The translations under genes and the position numbers were made by a program. From assembly GCA_016649475.1 (NCBI GenBank), contig JAENXP010000059.1, positions 1-8,847 on the forward strand: a DNA stretch of 8,847 nt, given 5' to 3'. Origin of the DNA: Burkholderiales bacterium (lineage in GTDB: Bacteria; Pseudomonadota; Gammaproteobacteria; Burkholderiales; SG8-39). Below the pieces are notes generated by a model. That model saw only the letters and a list, made by a program, of their open reading frames with translations, searched no databases and was not told the DNA's origin. This document shows, one piece after another, positions 6,616-8,847 of this stretch; the stretch's first letter is position 1, and each line of letters begins with the position of its first letter.

Positions 6616-6664
6616 ACCCTGTTCTTGGTGCGGATACGCTTTTCATCCGCACCAAGAACAGGGT
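6616..6664. repeat. Perfect 20-bp inverted repeat with 9-nt loop
   Basis: Bases 6616-6635 are the exact reverse complement of 6645-6664, separated by the 9-nt loop ACGCTTTTC. It lies between the convergent CDGSH and PIN-PhoH genes, 74 bases beyond the PIN-PhoH stop. Neither strand has a T tract after the stem, so a classical intrinsic terminator is not supported. It could still halt polymerase weakly, protect mRNA 3' ends, or belong to a dispersed palindromic repeat family. Short open frames running through it are by-products of the palindrome. Confidence 0.85.
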
Positions 6665-6737
6665 CGGCGCGCAGAGCGCGCAACGGCCGCTCGGCTACAT
6701 CGAGGGATAGGAGCGGATACTTCGGGTCGCGGATGTT

Positions 6738-8189
6738 CTACAGCACCTCTGCGGCATGATCGGCCAGGCGCGAACGCTCGCCGCGCTGCAGCGTGACGTG
6801 GCCGCCGTGCTCCCAGCCCTTGAAGCGATCGACGACGTAAGTGAGACCGGATGCGCCCTCGGTGAGGTAGGGGGTGTCGATCTGCGCGATGTTGCCCAGG
6901 CACACCACTTTCGTGCCGGGGCCGGCGCGGGTGATCAGGGTTCTCATCTGCTTCGGCGTCAGGTTCTGCGCCTCGTCGATGATCAGGTACTTGTTGAGAA
7001 AGGTGCGGCCGCGCATGAAGTTGAGCGACTTCACCTTGATGCGCGACCGGATCAAGTCGCGCGTGGCGGCGCGCCCCCATTCACCGCCTTCCTCGTCGGA
7101 CTTGTTGAGGACTTCGAGGTTGTCCTCCAGCGCGCCCATCCAGGGATTCATTTTCTCTTCCTCGGTCCCGGGGAGAAAGCCTATGTCCTCGCCCACCGGC
7201 ACGGTCACGCGGGTGATGATGATCTCCGAGAATAACTTGTCCTCCAGGGTCTGCATCAGCCCGGCAGCCAGCGTGAGCAGGGTCTTGCCGGTTCCGGCCT
7301 GGCCCATCAGCGTGATGAAGTCGACTTCGGGGTTCATCAACAGGTTGAGGGCGAAATTCTGTTCGCGGTTGCGTGCGGTAATGCCCCAGACGTTGTTTTT
7401 CTGGTGCGAGTAGTCCTTGATGGTTTCCAGTACCGCGGTGTGTCCGGCCTTTTCGCGCACCATGGCGTGCAGCGGCCGCTCGCTCTCCTGGTACACGAAC
7501 TCGTTCACCTGCAGATGTTCACACAAAGGTCCGGTGACGCGGTAATAGGTGCGTCCGTCCTTTTTCCACGACGCTATGTCCCCGGCATGCTGGTCCCAGA
7601 AGTCCGCCGGCAGTTCACGCAGCCCGGTGTACAACAGGTCGATGTCCTCCAGCACCTTGTCGTTGAAGTAGTCTTCCGCGGCCAGCCCGAGAGCACGCGC
7701 CTTGATGCGCATATTGATGTCCTTGGACACCAGGATGACCTGTCGCTGCGGTTGCTGCCGCTGCAGGGCCATCACCACACCGATGATGTGATTGTCGGCC
7801 TTGCCCAGTGCCAGCGATTCAGGCAGTGCGCTTTCGAGCGCCTGCGTCTGCAGGAACAGCTTGCCCGTGGCGGGATCTGCGGCATGGCGCATTAGCGCGA
7901 TGCCCTCATCGATTCTTCCGGCTACGCTGCTGACGATGTCGTCGAGGTAGCGGCTCGCCTGGCGCGCGTTGCGGGCGACTTCCGACAGGCCTTTCTTGTG
8001 GTTGTCGAGTTCCTCCAGCGTCATGATCGGCAGGAACAGGTCGTGTTCCTCGAAGCGGAACAGGCTGGTGGGATCGTGCATCAGCACATTGGTGTCGAGC
8101 ACGAACAGTTTGGTCACGGACTTGCCGGATTCGGAATGGCTTTTTCGTTTGGTCATGAGTGAATGGTCGGCATTTTCGTCGAATGCCAT
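6738..8189 (-). CDS. PIN-PhoH fusion protein (PhoH2/YlaK-type RNase-ATPase)
   Basis: The 483-residue protein joins a PIN-type ribonuclease domain (about 26-165) to a PhoH-family P-loop ATPase (about 255-483). All four PIN acidic residues are visible: D32 in LFVLDTNVLMHD, E60 in LEELDN, D132 in KADNHI and D157 in SKDINM. The ATPase has Walker A GQAGTGKT (296-303, K302) and Walker B YLIIDEAQNLT (D405, E406), and ends in the typical LQRGERSRLADHAAEVL. Mycobacterial PhoH2 with this architecture has been described as an RNA helicase/RNase. ATG 8189 gives the longest reading; ATG 8156 (residue 12) is equally possible, since neither has a clear Shine-Dalgarno and the first 25 residues are not conserved-looking. 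The bcp gene lies 127 bases upstream on the same strand. No small antitoxin-like frame precedes it, so a toxin role is not suggested by context. Confidence 0.93.
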   Translation of the reverse strand: MAFDENADHSLMTKRKSHSESGKSVTKLFVLDTNVLMHDPTSLFRFEEHDLFLPIMTLEELDNHKKGLSEVARNARQASRYLDDIVSSVAGRIDEGIALMRHAADPATGKLFLQTQALESALPESLALGKADNHIIGVVMALQRQQPQRQVILVSKDINMRIKARALGLAAEDYFNDKVLEDIDLLYTGLRELPADFWDQHAGDIASWKKDGRTYYRVTGPLCEHLQVNEFVYQESERPLHAMVREKAGHTAVLETIKDYSHQKNNVWGITARNREQNFALNLLMNPEVDFITLMGQAGTGKTLLTLAAGLMQTLEDKLFSEIIITRVTVPVGEDIGFLPGTEEEKMNPWMGALEDNLEVLNKSDEEGGEWGRAATRDLIRSRIKVKSLNFMRGRTFLNKYLIIDEAQNLTPKQMRTLITRAGPGTKVVCLGNIAQIDTPYLTEGASGLTYVVDRFKGWEHGGHVTLQRGERSRLADHAAEVL

Positions 8190-8290
8190 ATCGTTGTTAT
8201 GGAAGTCTGGGTGAATCTTTGTCGGATTGCAGCGAGTGATTGCACAGTCTCGGGGGATTCAGCGGGCGACGGGTCGGAACTGGCCCGCCC

Positions 8291-8305
8291 CTAACCCCAG
8301 GTTAG
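8291..8305. repeat. Short hairpin between bcp and the PIN-PhoH gene
   Basis: CTAACC (8291-8296) pairs with GGTTAG (8300-8305) around a 3-nt loop, 11 bases beyond the bcp stop on the minus strand. It is followed there by GGGGCGGGCC rather than a T tract, so it is at best a weak terminator. A second 6-bp pair, GCGGGC (8262-8267) with GCCCGC (8283-8288), lies next to it. The rest of the 127-bp gap shows no clear promoter for the PIN-PhoH gene. Confidence 0.35.
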
Positions 8306-8316
8306 TCCACCGCATA

Positions 8317-8778
8317 TTACGCCTGGAGCGCCTTAACAAATTCCAATACCTCCTGTACGTGACCCGGAACCTTGACGCCGCGCCATTCGCGCATCAGGGT
8401 GCGCTTGTGGTCGAGCACGAAGGTACTGCGCTCGATGCCGCGCACTTGCTTGCCATACAAATTCTTCATCTTGATAACTTTGAATTGGCCGCACGCCTTT
8501 TCTTCGGCATCGGAAAGCAAATCGAAGGGAAAGCCGTGTTTCGCCTTGAAACCTTCATGCGATTTCAAACTGTCGCGCGAGATGCCGTAGATGGCGCAGC
8601 CCAATTTTTGAAATTCCGTGTGCAGATCGCGAAACTGGGCGCTCTCGGTGGTGCAACCCGGGGTGTTGTCCTTGGGGTAGAAGTACAGCACCAGAAACTT
8701 GTCCGTGGTCTCCGACAGGCGGAAGGTCTTGCCGCCCGTACCAGGCAGGGAAAAGTCATCAACTATATGTTTTTCCAT
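8317..8778 (-). CDS. bcp: Peroxiredoxin of the BCP/PrxQ family (thiol peroxidase)
   Basis: BCP/PrxQ enzymes are cytoplasmic peroxiredoxins that reduce hydrogen peroxide and organic hydroperoxides using thioredoxin or other thiols. The 153-residue product has the thioredoxin-like fold start DFSLPGTGGKTFRLSE and LVLYFYPKDNTPGCTTES. The latter carries the PxxxTxxC motif with P35, T39 and peroxidatic cysteine C42. A conserved active-site arginine is at R117 in GIERSTFVLD. The resolving cysteine found five residues after the peroxidatic one in E. coli BCP is Ala47 here. The other cysteines are C61 and C96, the latter at a position where E. coli BCP also has a cysteine. This may therefore work as a 1-Cys enzyme or with a distant resolver. 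The ATG at 8778 is preceded by AGGGA a few bases upstream, a weak ribosome site. The gene lies upstream of PIN-PhoH, an adjacency I recall from other betaproteobacteria. Confidence 0.95.
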   Translation of the reverse strand: MEKHIVDDFSLPGTGGKTFRLSETTDKFLVLYFYPKDNTPGCTTESAQFRDLHTEFQKLGCAIYGISRDSLKSHEGFKAKHGFPFDLLSDAEEKACGQFKVIKMKNLYGKQVRGIERSTFVLDHKRTLMREWRGVKVPGHVQEVLEFVKALQA

Positions 8779-8847
8779 ACATCCCTATAGCCTGACCGGG
8801 ACCGGCCTGCGTACGTATTGTTGATGAATCGGCACAGGAACGCAACC

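Noticed and set aside
6200..6655. Minus-strand 151-residue open frame opposite the CDGSH gene
   Set aside because: It is antisense to a clear tandem CDGSH gene, has no recognisable domain, and its start lies in the palindrome.
6616..6664. The perfect palindrome as an intrinsic bidirectional terminator
   Set aside because: Neither strand has a T tract following the stem; it is kept as a repeat of unknown role.
6602..6796. Plus-strand 64-residue frame with a CSWC motif across the palindrome
   Set aside because: The frame runs through the inverted repeat and into the opposite-strand PIN-PhoH gene; there is no ribosome site and no family resemblance.
1..8847. CRISPR array, tRNA or rRNA genes, insertion sequence or prophage genes
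   Set aside because: No regularly spaced repeats, cloverleaf folds, rRNA segments, transposase or integrase frames were seen.

Overview
This is a GC-rich chromosomal housekeeping segment from a proteobacterium, most likely a betaproteobacterium. The main reasons are the gene order rnr-rlmB-rpsF-priB-rpsR-rplI-dnaB, the presence of PriB, a lysine-rich N-terminal extension on ribosomal protein S18, and a peroxiredoxin gene beside a PIN-PhoH gene. Taxonomy is inferred from protein resemblance and gene order only; nothing was searched.

Layout. Positions 1-2943 (+) hold RNase R (5' end cut by the window edge) and, three bases later, the 23S rRNA methyltransferase RlmB. A sigma70-type promoter with a perfect TATAAT at 2975-2980 and a structured leader (about 2987-3072) open the ribosomal protein operon rpsF-priB-rpsR-rplI (3073-4565). 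That operon closes at a strong palindromic terminator (4584-4609) that should work in both directions. A 234-bp gap follows. It carries two abutting hairpins and then an extended -10 promoter for the replicative helicase gene dnaB (4800-6188). A small protein with two CDGSH iron-sulfur motifs (6218-6454) follows dnaB closely. On the minus strand a BCP/PrxQ peroxiredoxin (8317-8778) lies upstream of a PIN-PhoH fusion protein (6738-8189), which converges on the CDGSH gene. The 283-bp convergent gap between them is unusually rich in inverted repeats.

How the genes fit together. RNase R degrades structured RNA and takes part in ribosome quality control. RlmB modifies the peptidyl transferase region of 23S rRNA. 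S6 and S18 bind each other on the 30S platform, and L9 is a 50S protein. PriB and DnaB both act at the replication fork: primosome restart and fork unwinding. The right-hand genes concern redox or iron-sulfur chemistry and RNA or stress metabolism.

No convincing undescribed multigene system is present; every protein belongs to a recognisable family. The least explained DNA is non-coding: the inverted-repeat cluster at 6475-6664, including a perfect 20-bp palindrome, and the hairpin pair at 4637-4705. Smaller points are two tightly coupled TTG starts, a probable S6:S18 autoregulatory leader, a BCP lacking the usual nearby resolving cysteine, and an RNase R almost without its basic C-terminal tail.
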